A stretch of 26,816 bases of DNA from JBBPYR01 sp038199755 (GTDB lineage Bacteria; Chloroflexota; Ktedonobacteria; Ktedonobacterales; Ktedonobacteraceae). Shown here in pieces: positions 13,889 to 21,615 of the stretch. Both the position numbers and the translations under genes were made by a program. The number at the start of each line of letters is the position of its first letter. Position 1 is the first letter of the stretch. The DNA lies in contig JBBPYR010000074.1 in NCBI GenBank assembly GCA_038199755.1, positions 1 through 26,816 on the forward strand, given 5' to 3'. The notes under the pieces are model-generated. The model did no database searches, was not told where the DNA came from, and worked only from the letters and a program-made list of their open reading frames with translations.

Positions 13889-16504
13889 TTATCCATCAAC
13901 AAGCAGGCGACGTAACACCTTGCCCACCAAGTTTTTGGGCAACTCTTTACGAAACTCGATCTGCTTCGGAATCTTGTAGGAGTCTAGACGTTCACGGCAG
14001 AGGGCCAATAATTCGTCAGGCGTCGCGTGCTCGCCACGTTTGAGCACGACAAAGGCTTTTATGTAGGGTGAAGATGAAGCAGAAGAGCCAGAGCTTACCA
14101 CAGCTGCCTCAAGCACTTTTGGATGTTCGTATAACACCTCTTCAACGTCACGTGGATACACATTGTAGGCACCTGCTAGAATCAGGTCTTTTTTGCGGTC
14201 AACAATGGTAAAGAAACCATCTTCATCCATGCGGGCAAGGTCCCCCGTATGCAGCCAGCCACCTTGTATTACTTGCGCTGTCTCCTCAGGCTTATTCCAA
14301 TAGCCCAGCATCACCTGTGGACCCTGTACCAACAACTCACCTACCTCCCCGGGTAGTACTGCTGCGCCTGTCTGCATATCCACGATCTGCGCATTGGTAG
14401 AGGGTAATGGTAAACCAATGCTGCCTACACGACGCTCTCCTTTGAGCGGATTAGAGTGTGTCACGGGAGAAGCCTCGGTCAGGCCATAGCCCTCCACAAG
14501 ATGACCCTTGGTAAGCTTCTCAAACGCTTCCTGCGCCTCAACGGGCAAGGGTGCAGAGCCGCTAATACAGGTGCGTATCGAGCTTACACCATAACGCCTC
14601 ACATGGGGATAGTTCGCAATGGCAAGATACAGTGAGGGAACCCCCGGCAAAATAGTAGGCCGATATTGTTTGATGGCATCCATAATCCTCTCAATGCGAT
14701 TCGTGGGCAGCAACACCAGCGAACCGGCAAGGCCAATGCATAAATTGAGCGCATCAGTCACGCCATAGGCATGTGAAAGCGGCAAAACGCATAAGAACAC
14801 TTCCCGCCCGCGTTGTGCTTCCGGCGTCCAGTGGCGTATCTGGATACAATTGATTAGCAAATTTGCATGTGAAAGCATCACGCCCTTGGGGGTATCTGTG
14901 GTGCCAGAGGTATATTGCAATAGTGCAAGCTGATCTGAAGTGACACGGCTATCAAGCGGTGTGGCTGGCTGACGCCGCAATAGGTGTTGCAAGGCATGCT
15001 CATGCCATGACGAAGACGACGCGTGGAGCACAGCATGAGTATTAGCCAGCGTTTGCCCCCGTTGCTCCTGCAATCCTTGCAACCCCTGCTGCTGGCTATG
15101 AGGCATGCTTTCCTCAAGCAGGCTGGCCAGCAACACGCGTTGACGCAGGGGAAGATATTCGCGGGCATCCGTGTAGACTACATGCGTGATGGCGGTCTCG
15201 CGACACATCTGCTTCACCTGCTGCCGATATGAGGCGAGTGTGAGCAGGACCGTCGCGCCAGAGTCGCGCAATTGATAGCGTAACTCCTCTTCACTTGATA
15301 AGGGGCTTCCCAGCACAACCACGGCACCCGCTTTGAGCGCACCATAAAAGGCAATCACACACTGCGGAATGTTGGGTAGCACAATAGCCACACGTTGGCC
15401 ATCCTTCACATTCAAGGAGTGCAAGGCATGGGCCAGACGGTTACTCAGGAGATCGAGTTCGCGATAGCCAATCTTTTGGCCGAAGAAAATAAGGGCAGTA
15501 CGCTCAGGATAGGTACGCGCCGCATTACTCAATAGATCATGCAACAACTGGCGAGAAGGTGCCACCTGTTCAGGAACGTTATCGTCGTAATATTGCAGCC
15601 AGGGCATTGTAATCACACGGTTACGCGTGGCGGTCTCACCTGCCGCCATGGGAGCTTTCCCACGCTCACCGCGTACAGCTACCGTAGCCGTGGCATTGAG
15701 GCCGTTGTGCGTTGCCAATGCTGGCTCTAGTGTTGCATCAACCAAACGGCGAATAGCACGGTTGACGGCATCGGGCCGTTCCAGTTGCACCAGATGGGCG
15801 GAGACCGAGATGACGACGCGCTGAGCATGTGGAATGCTGCGCGGCACATCCTCATAGTGCTCACGCAAAAAAACGGTATCGCGCTGACCCATAATCACCA
15901 GGGTTGGCACGCGCAACAATGGCAAACGTTCATAGCCACGCCAAGTAGCCATCGCATGGTCATGCAGGGCACGCAGGGTGCGGACAGGAGCAAAGAGCGC
16001 GACACCGACCGTTTTAGCTACAGAGCTAAAAACAGGGTCGGGAATGTTCATCAGCCTGCGTAAGATTGGACGTAAAATAAATCGCGATGGCACGCCAATC
16101 AGCACTAACCCGCTCACCTGCTCTGGGTGACGCAGGGCATATTCAGTTGCGACAGCACCACCGAATGAATGTGCCACCAGTGAAAACGGGTGCGCAACCT
16201 GAAGTTCCGCAAGGACATACTCCAGGTCATCTACCACACCCTCCATGCTGTAGGGCAAACTATGAGGATCATCCGTCAAACCATGGCCACGCAAATCTGG
16301 AGCGATCACTCGCATGCGTTGCCCAAAGTAGCGTAATTGGTAGAGCCATTGCATGGCATTGCCGCCATAGCCATGTATCAGCACCATGGTGCCTGTTGCG
16401 TTCACTGGCTGCAAGTCAAGCACGCTCACACGGCGTGGTGTCCGTTTGTTGCCCTGCCCAGGCACATACACGGTACGGCGATAAAATTCGATATCTAAGG
16501 TCAT
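13889..16504 (-). CDS. alpha/beta-hydrolase fused to an acyl-CoA ligase (AMP-binding)
   Basis: The start is placed at the ATG at 16504, 8 nt after GGGAG; an upstream GTG (16525) would add 7 residues. The product has 871 residues. Residues 1-265 form an alpha/beta-hydrolase with HGYGG (44-48), nucleophile Ser113 in AHSFGG, Asp209 in GQRD and His237 in SAHLVQLE. Residues about 315-871 form a FadD-like adenylating enzyme: YTSGTTDTPKG (531-541), GYGLTEASP (671), TGDLARMDEDGFF, DRKKDLI and the C-terminal catalytic Lys862 in GKVLRR. A Gln-rich insert (about 465-510) precedes the P-loop. Both active sites look intact, except that Asp replaces the usual Gly in the P-loop. The fusion may hydrolyse an ester or thioester and re-activate the released acid. 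It follows the aldolase gene in one operon. Confidence 0.9.
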   Translation of the reverse strand: MTLDIEFYRRTVYVPGQGNKRTPRRVSVLDLQPVNATGTMVLIHGYGGNAMQWLYQLRYFGQRMRVIAPDLRGHGLTDDPHSLPYSMEGVVDDLEYVLAELQVAHPFSLVAHSFGGAVATEYALRHPEQVSGLVLIGVPSRFILRPILRRLMNIPDPVFSSVAKTVGVALFAPVRTLRALHDHAMATWRGYERLPLLRVPTLVIMGQRDTVFLREHYEDVPRSIPHAQRVVISVSAHLVQLERPDAVNRAIRRLVDATLEPALATHNGLNATATVAVRGERGKAPMAAGETATRNRVITMPWLQYYDDNVPEQVAPSRQLLHDLLSNAARTYPERTALIFFGQKIGYRELDLLSNRLAHALHSLNVKDGQRVAIVLPNIPQCVIAFYGALKAGAVVVLGSPLSSEEELRYQLRDSGATVLLTLASYRQQVKQMCRETAITHVVYTDAREYLPLRQRVLLASLLEESMPHSQQQGLQGLQEQRGQTLANTHAVLHASSSSWHEHALQHLLRRQPATPLDSRVTSDQLALLQYTSGTTDTPKGVMLSHANLLINCIQIRHWTPEAQRGREVFLCVLPLSHAYGVTDALNLCIGLAGSLVLLPTNRIERIMDAIKQYRPTILPGVPSLYLAIANYPHVRRYGVSSIRTCISGSAPLPVEAQEAFEKLTKGHLVEGYGLTEASPVTHSNPLKGERRVGSIGLPLPSTNAQIVDMQTGAAVLPGEVGELLVQGPQVMLGYWNKPEETAQVIQGGWLHTGDLARMDEDGFFTIVDRKKDLILAGAYNVYPRDVEEVLYEHPKVLEAAVVSSGSSASSSPYIKAFVVLKRGEHATPDELLALCRERLDSYKIPKQIEFRKELPKNLVGKVLRRLLVDG

Positions 16505-16554
16505 AATAGAGTCTCCCACACGCACTAGTATCGTGATAGAGCACCAGATGGAGT

Positions 16555-17463
16555 TTATTCGAGCTGGACTGACTCCAGAATATCAGCGAGTTTTTGACGC
16601 TCCTGGCTCGTAAGGGCTTGCAAGGGCATGCGCGGGTTGCCACCATAGCCAGCCGTAAGTTCGAGTGCCGCTTTCAAACCTGGCACACCATAGCTAGTGG
16701 TGACGGCGGCGTTCGCTGGGATCAGCCGTGCTTGCAGGGCACGCGCCTCCTCCATTTGCCCCGCCTCTAGCAGAGCTTGCACATCACACACCTCATCAGG
16801 AAAGACATTCGCCAGGGCCGCGACTGCGCCCACGGCCCCAACGATGAGGGCGGGCAATAAGTAGCTGGCACTTCCGGCGAAGACATGGAAGGTTGCGGGT
16901 GCATCGGCCACAATCTGCGCCAGTTTGACGATGTTGGCAGCACTATCCTTGACACCAATGATATTGGCATGTTCTGCCAGGGTGCAAATGGTGGCGGCGT
17001 CGATATCCAGGTTTCCTGTGTTGGCAGGCATGTTATAGATCAAAATAGGAATGGGGCTTTGCTCGGCAACCATTTCATAATGGGCAATTAAGGCACGCTT
17101 ATCCATATTACTGCGGTAATAAAAGGGGGGAAGGATCAGCGCAACATCGGCCCCGTTGCGGGCGGCGAGGTGACAATACGCGATGGTAGTACGCGTGGAT
17201 TGAGCACCGCAGCCCGCGATGAGTGGCATGCTACTATCCTCTCCGATGACCTGGCGGGCGGTCGAGATCAGTTGCTCTCGCTCCTCCAGGCTCAAGTGGA
17301 CGGCCTCGCCATTTGACCCCAGCAGGACATAGCCAGCGATGCCAGTATCCTGCAAGCGGCGAATATGCCGACGTAACGTCTCCAGGTCTAGCTCTTCTCG
17401 TTTGTCAAAGAAAGTGGGCAATGGGGGATAGATGCCATTCGGCAGCAGATGCTCAACCGTCAC
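16555..17463 (-). CDS. DapA/HOGA-family pyruvate-dependent aldolase
   Basis: The 302-residue product is a TIM-barrel class I aldolase of the dihydrodipicolinate synthase/N-acetylneuraminate lyase family. The Schiff-base Lys172 is in GVKDSA and Tyr143 in YNMPANTG. The substrate-loop motif is GSNGEA (49-54), where true DapA usually has GTTGE; GSNGE, PPFYYR and SPIPILIYNMPANTG resemble 4-hydroxy-2-oxoglutarate aldolase (HOGA). The name dapA is therefore not safe. The start is a GTG (complement of 17461-17463) with GAGGAG 6 nt upstream. The hydrolase-ligase fusion follows 50 bp downstream. Confidence 0.9.
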   Translation of the reverse strand: MTVEHLLPNGIYPPLPTFFDKREELDLETLRRHIRRLQDTGIAGYVLLGSNGEAVHLSLEEREQLISTARQVIGEDSSMPLIAGCGAQSTRTTIAYCHLAARNGADVALILPPFYYRSNMDKRALIAHYEMVAEQSPIPILIYNMPANTGNLDIDAATICTLAEHANIIGVKDSAANIVKLAQIVADAPATFHVFAGSASYLLPALIVGAVGAVAALANVFPDEVCDVQALLEAGQMEEARALQARLIPANAAVTTSYGVPGLKAALELTAGYGGNPRMPLQALTSQERQKLADILESVQLE

Positions 17464-17511
17464 AGTTTACTCCTCTTGAAATTATTTGCGTACGTGCTAG
17501 TGTGCTTAGCA

Positions 17512-17520
17512 ATTATAGCA
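17512..17520 (-). promoter_or_regulatory. extended -10 promoter of the aldolase operon
   Basis: On the minus strand TGC-TATAAT (complement of 17512-17520) is a perfect extended -10 element. No good -35 lies 17 bp upstream, as is common for extended -10 promoters. The start point would be near 17505, about 40 nt before the GTG. Confidence 0.6.
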
Positions 17521-17585
17521 CATGGTCTTTCTGCGGTACGATATTTGCTTCGCCCTTGTGCAAAGGTGGCTGCGTTGTACGAGCA

Positions 17586-17630
17586 TTGTTTCAGTTGTTT
17601 CAGTTGTTTCAAATGTTTCACTTGTTTCAG
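17586..17630. repeat. 9-bp tandem repeat, five units
   Basis: Five consecutive copies of a 9-bp unit with consensus TTGTTTCAG run from 17586 to 17630; units 3 and 4 differ at one or two positions. It lies upstream of the aldolase promoter in non-coding sequence. A repeat of this kind may vary in copy number by slippage. Confidence 0.8.
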
Positions 17631-17973
17631 TTTTTCTAGCCAGCGTTTGTTGTGATTACGAATCGCGCCCGGGTATTATAAGCTCAGCCGAGAGACACGC
17701 AATGATGACTTCGCTGAGCGTGATGACTCGCGGCACTCCACAAGTCGCTTAACAGGAAATGACACCAAAAACGCCTCTTTTTTGGCGTCGAAAAGCTCTC
17801 CCTACAGAAGTAGGGCGTGCAGGGTGCGATAAATCTCACCCCTACGGGGCGAACAGCGCGCTTCGCTGCTGTTTTTGGGTGCGTTCTGGTGGCGGTTCTT
17901 GGCATTATTCAGCGGGTTGTTTGAGGGGTTATAGAAATAGTTCCGACCTGCCCGTTCGGGATGGAAGTTAGCA
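17631..17973. other. gene-free stretch with clustered palindromes
   Basis: No convincing gene lies here. A possible plus-strand promoter, TTGTGA (17650-17655) with TATTAT (17674-17679), precedes a 16-codon ORF at 17701-17751 that is not supported otherwise. Then come GACACCAAAAA/TTTTTGGCGTC (17762-17790, one mismatch), CCCTAC-agaa-GTAGGG (17801-17816), and a unit from GTAGGG (17811) to CCCTAC (17845) with an inner GGGTG/CACCC stem around GATaaATC. A small hairpin CAGCG-cgctt-CGCTG near 17854-17868 is followed by CTGTTTTT. The GTAGGG/CCCTAC ends match those of the repeats at 6015-6118 and 13776-13878. Confidence 0.5.
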
Positions 17974-18015
17974 TAAAAAGAAGCACTCAGGGTTTGTTAT
18001 GCCTGAGTGCTTCTT
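17974..18015 (-). terminator. intrinsic terminator of the defence-like operon
   Basis: A perfect 14-bp stem, AAGAAGCACTCAGG (17978-17991) and CCTGAGTGCTTCTT (18002-18015), encloses a 10-nt loop. On the minus strand it is followed by a run of T (complement of 17975-17979). It lies about 60 bp beyond the stop codon of the helicase gene. Confidence 0.88.
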
Positions 18016-18078
18016 GATGTTTAGGAGCTTTTTCTAGATGGATGGCTAGGTGTAAGCCTACAAGGAAGTCTTTTTCTT

Positions 18079-21000
18079 TTACACGTCCGAAGACAATCCG
18101 AGCGAACACACTATCTGGGGTTCTTGTTCATTGTCGTTGTCGTCGCTTTTCATGACGAGACGGTTGTCGGTGTAGAGGGTAACGACGAGTTCGGCTAGCT
18201 GGCTGTCGTCAATGCCACTCCTCATCTGGCGGTTGAGGGTGTCCGCCGCCGAGCGCAACAGGGGGTAGGCGTAGATGGCGTCTACGGCCTTGTCGAGTTC
18301 GGGCGAGATGGCTTCTTTGAAGAGGCCGTTACGGCGCGCGTTGATGTAGGTTTTGAGGATATCGTAGGCGCGACGGCGTGGACTGGATGGACGCCCTAAT
18401 TGACCCTTTGTGTCGCCACTTTCGCTGCTGATGTGTTCAACACCCGTTTGTACGAGGTCATGATGCCGCGGGTCTAGAGGGAGCGCGGGTGTGTCGATGT
18501 TGCATGCCGCCGCTCGCAGGATGGCGAGTTGCGATTGCGTGACGCTCTCGCCCTTGCAATTGACCCAGGCTAACGAGTCGTTGCCATCGGGCGTTCGCAC
18601 ATAGACCAGCACACCATCAGGTGCGGTCGCGCTTTTCTGATGGGTGCGGGTCGAGAAGACGACATTAGGCAATGCCTCGATGATGCCTTTGAGCTTGGGA
18701 TTCGCCTCTGTCGCGCTCTTCCATACCTGATAGGCTTGTGAGGTCAGATCTACCTCGGTGTCGCTATCACCATCGAGAATGCCCGCCTTCTCATTGTAGA
18801 GGTCGAGCAGCGTGGTCCTGGTTCCTGCGTCTCCATCATCCTCGAAAAAGGCTTCGTCCGTGCCGACGACCTCGGCGTTCTCCTGTAGACGCTGGTGTAC
18901 ACGTTCGCGCAGACGTATCAACTGCTCGACGCCCTCGTCGGGCAGGAACGAGTAGCAGTAGATGGTGTTGGCTAGCTGCCCAATGCGATCGACACGTCCA
19001 GCACGCTGAATGAGGCGAATGATAGCCCAGGGCAGGTCATAGTTGACGACGATTGCCGCGTCCTGCAAATTTTGGCCCTCGCTCAACACATCCGTTGCCA
19101 CAAGTACGCGCAACTCTTTCCCATCTTTCCCGAACTCTGCGTTATCGAGCATCTTATGTTTGCCGTTGCTCACGGGACTGAAACGATAGACTAGTTCCGT
19201 CGGATCGGCGGAATCACCTGTGACGCCCTCAAGGTCTGTAATGCCCCGTGTCTTGAGTTGCTGTGTCAGGTAGCGCACGGTATCGGCAAATTGCGTGAAG
19301 ACAAGCACCTTCTCGTGCGGGTGCTGCCGCGTGAGCAGGTCTATCAACGCACTCAGCTTGGCGTCTCTATCCGCATTCCATGTGCCACACAGCGCGAGTA
19401 CCGAGAGCAGAGCCTGGGCATCTGCGAGTAGGTTTTTTCTGAATTGCGCGTTGAAGAAAGTCGGGCGAATCCACTTGAAACGTTTGCGCAGCGTCGTCGC
19501 GTATTGCTCGTAGATATTCGCCGCCTGTCTGCGATACACGTCCTCGTTATTGGACGAAATAGCTTCGATTGGCACACTACTCGTAGCCTCTTCTTCGTCC
19601 ATCGCACTCTGCTCCGGTACGTCTTCGTCTTCGTCGTTCGTGGCATCGAGCAGTTCTGCACTCTGTGTTCCGATGGGTACATCCTGACCTGTTTCGAGTG
19701 CGTGTAGCACTACGAAGTTACGTAGTGCGTGGCGTTCGAGCGATTGTAGAAATGCGGGGCCACCACTCTCCAGTCGCTTGAACAGGCCCGTGCGACAGAA
19801 GCCCATGAGCCGCTTGCCGCCACGCGACAGATTTTTGATCACCTGACTTTCGCTGGGCGTCGGCTTGATAGCACGTTGTTTCGCGTCCGATACAAGATAA
19901 TTCGCTAACCCATAACGAGGAAGCGATAATTGATTGATCGTTCTCAACACAGGCTCCGAATAGAGACGCGCATATTGATTTTCGTATCCATCGCCAGCAG
20001 ACGCAATGAATTGCGCACTCACATCGGTGTTGTACGAGCCTAACGAATGAGGCTTTGCTACTCCTCCTACACGTTCGACATCATCGTCCGTGGCGAACTT
20101 CACGGTACGTGGAACACGCATGGGAAAATACGAGCGCGTCCCATCGCTCAAGACCAGGTATTTGCGACCATTGGTGGCATCGGTCTGGGCGTAGTTTTCC
20201 TGAATGAAGCTGCGCGTGCGACGCACCATGTAGAGGCGCATCAGGTCGCGCCAGTCATCGGCGTAGGGGCTTTCCTCGAAGGCAGCAAGTGAGCGTATGG
20301 GGCATTGATATTTGAGCGTGAAGTTCGACTCACCGACCTCGCTTATCAGCTTTTCGGGGCGCAGACCGACATCTTTAGCTTTGTCGTCGGGAATGAAGAG
20401 ACGTAACTGGGCCGAGATGTCGCGGTAGTTCTTGTTATAGGGTGTAGCAGTCAGCAGGATGCACTTGCTTTCGTTGCGATCAACATAGTCCTTGATAGCT
20501 TTGAAGGTCTTGCTCTCACGATTGCGCAGATTGTGGCTTTCGTCGATAATCACGAGGCGATAGCGGCGCATGTTGGGCAGATCGTTGATAGCCCTGCTGC
20601 TGGATAGTACGGTTCCGGCGAGATGATACTCCTGCTGATAGTCACGCCACATCTTGACCAGATTTTTGGGGCAGATGATGAGCGTGTTCATGGCATAGTC
20701 GTCCTGCATGATACGCGCTAACGTCGTTGCCATCAGCGTTTTGCCCAGACCAACCACATCGCCGATGAGGACGCCGCCGCGCTTATTGAGGTGGTGCGCG
20801 GCTATTTTAACGGCGGCGGACTGGTACTCGAAGAGACGCCCTTTGAAATCTTTCGGGATGCTGAACTCGCTGAGTCCGGCGCGTGCCTCTTGCGAGAGGT
20901 GATAGGCCATCTTGAGGTAGATAAAGTAGGGCGGCAGTGTCTCCTCACGCGCCCAACTGTTGTCAATGATATCCGCGAGTTCCTCGGAGATGTCAAGGCT

Positions 21001-21612
21001 CCAACGGTCTTCCCAGCGTTCCTCGAACCAGCGTTCCAGCTTCTTGCAGGCATCGGAGTCGAGGACATCGACGTTGAGTTCACCCTGACCGGAGAGACCA
21101 GCAAAGGTCAGATTGCTGCTGCCCGTGTAGCCGACGATGGGAACGTTGCGGTCATGGCGATAGAGCAGGTAGAGCTTGGCGTGAAGTTTCTGCCGCAGGT
21201 AGAGTTTGACGACGACACGCCCACTTTTGAGTTGTTCGCTCAGGCGACGTAACCCCTGCTGATCGGCATTTGTCGGCACACCCACCATCAACTGATCACG
21301 GAACTCCTGGGCCACGCGTCGCTTATACAGCACAGCGGTAGCCGCATCCATCATTTCCTCTTCGTCATCCTCACGCTTGCGCTTCATACGAAACAGACGG
21401 CGCAGCTCATCACTGGAAGAATCGTGCATTCCAATCATGAGACGACAACATGCATGCTCGCCACCTTGCCACGGCTCCATCAACTCGTCAAGCTGCCGCC
21501 ACCCGCGCAAATTGAAATAGCCCACGCAGAAGTCAGCGCGATACGAGACGCGCAACGTATCCTTGAGAGCGTCGAGCAATTTCTCCTCTATGTTGTCGTA
21601 GATGTTGGGCAT
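18079..21612 (-). CDS. PLD-nuclease/SNF2-type helicase fusion protein
   Basis: The 1177-residue product has an N-terminal phospholipase-D-like domain (about 1-215) with KLHAKLYL (His144, Lys146) and GSSNLT (164-169): one HxK...GSxN half-site, as in dimeric PLD nucleases. The usual Asp of the HKD motif is not at its standard spacing. A superfamily-2 helicase of the SNF2/RapA kind follows, with Walker A GDVVGLGKT (284-292), DESH (357-360), LTATP (387-391), then VFTQFADT, VATDVLSEGQNLQ and the arginine-finger motif QRAGRVDRIGQ. The C-terminal 300 residues are unassigned. It starts 3 bp after the stop of the methyltransferase gene, so the two are translated from one mRNA. A DNA translocase with an attached nuclease suggests a restriction or defence role. 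Confidence 0.9.
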   Translation of the reverse strand: MPNIYDNIEEKLLDALKDTLRVSYRADFCVGYFNLRGWRQLDELMEPWQGGEHACCRLMIGMHDSSSDELRRLFRMKRKREDDEEEMMDAATAVLYKRRVAQEFRDQLMVGVPTNADQQGLRRLSEQLKSGRVVVKLYLRQKLHAKLYLLYRHDRNVPIVGYTGSSNLTFAGLSGQGELNVDVLDSDACKKLERWFEERWEDRWSLDISEELADIIDNSWAREETLPPYFIYLKMAYHLSQEARAGLSEFSIPKDFKGRLFEYQSAAVKIAAHHLNKRGGVLIGDVVGLGKTLMATTLARIMQDDYAMNTLIICPKNLVKMWRDYQQEYHLAGTVLSSSRAINDLPNMRRYRLVIIDESHNLRNRESKTFKAIKDYVDRNESKCILLTATPYNKNYRDISAQLRLFIPDDKAKDVGLRPEKLISEVGESNFTLKYQCPIRSLAAFEESPYADDWRDLMRLYMVRRTRSFIQENYAQTDATNGRKYLVLSDGTRSYFPMRVPRTVKFATDDDVERVGGVAKPHSLGSYNTDVSAQFIASAGDGYENQYARLYSEPVLRTINQLSLPRYGLANYLVSDAKQRAIKPTPSESQVIKNLSRGGKRLMGFCRTGLFKRLESGGPAFLQSLERHALRNFVVLHALETGQDVPIGTQSAELLDATNDEDEDVPEQSAMDEEEATSSVPIEAISSNNEDVYRRQAANIYEQYATTLRKRFKWIRPTFFNAQFRKNLLADAQALLSVLALCGTWNADRDAKLSALIDLLTRQHPHEKVLVFTQFADTVRYLTQQLKTRGITDLEGVTGDSADPTELVYRFSPVSNGKHKMLDNAEFGKDGKELRVLVATDVLSEGQNLQDAAIVVNYDLPWAIIRLIQRAGRVDRIGQLANTIYCYSFLPDEGVEQLIRLRERVHQRLQENAEVVGTDEAFFEDDGDAGTRTTLLDLYNEKAGILDGDSDTEVDLTSQAYQVWKSATEANPKLKGIIEALPNVVFSTRTHQKSATAPDGVLVYVRTPDGNDSLAWVNCKGESVTQSQLAILRAAACNIDTPALPLDPRHHDLVQTGVEHISSESGDTKGQLGRPSSPRRRAYDILKTYINARRNGLFKEAISPELDKAVDAIYAYPLLRSAADTLNRQMRSGIDDSQLAELVVTLYTDNRLVMKSDDNDNEQEPQIVCSLGLSSDV

Positions 21613-21615
21613 AAG

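Noticed and set aside
13889..16504. OleBC-type fusion of long-chain olefin synthesis
   Set aside because: OleB-type hydrolases use an Asp nucleophile, whereas this protein has AHSFGG with Ser. The ligase half has FadD-like motifs (GYGLTEASPVTHS), and no OleA or OleD gene is nearby.
16555..17463. Assignment as dapA of lysine biosynthesis
   Set aside because: The GSNGE loop and flanking residues resemble HOGA-type aldolases more than DapA, and the neighbours are not lysine genes.
17586..17630. CRISPR array or phage attachment site
   Set aside because: The units are 9 bp with no spacers, there are no cas genes, and no integrase or tRNA is near.
17701..17751. 16-codon leader peptide ORF
   Set aside because: Only a weak purine-rich stretch precedes it, no gene follows in the same direction, and such a short ORF is expected by chance.
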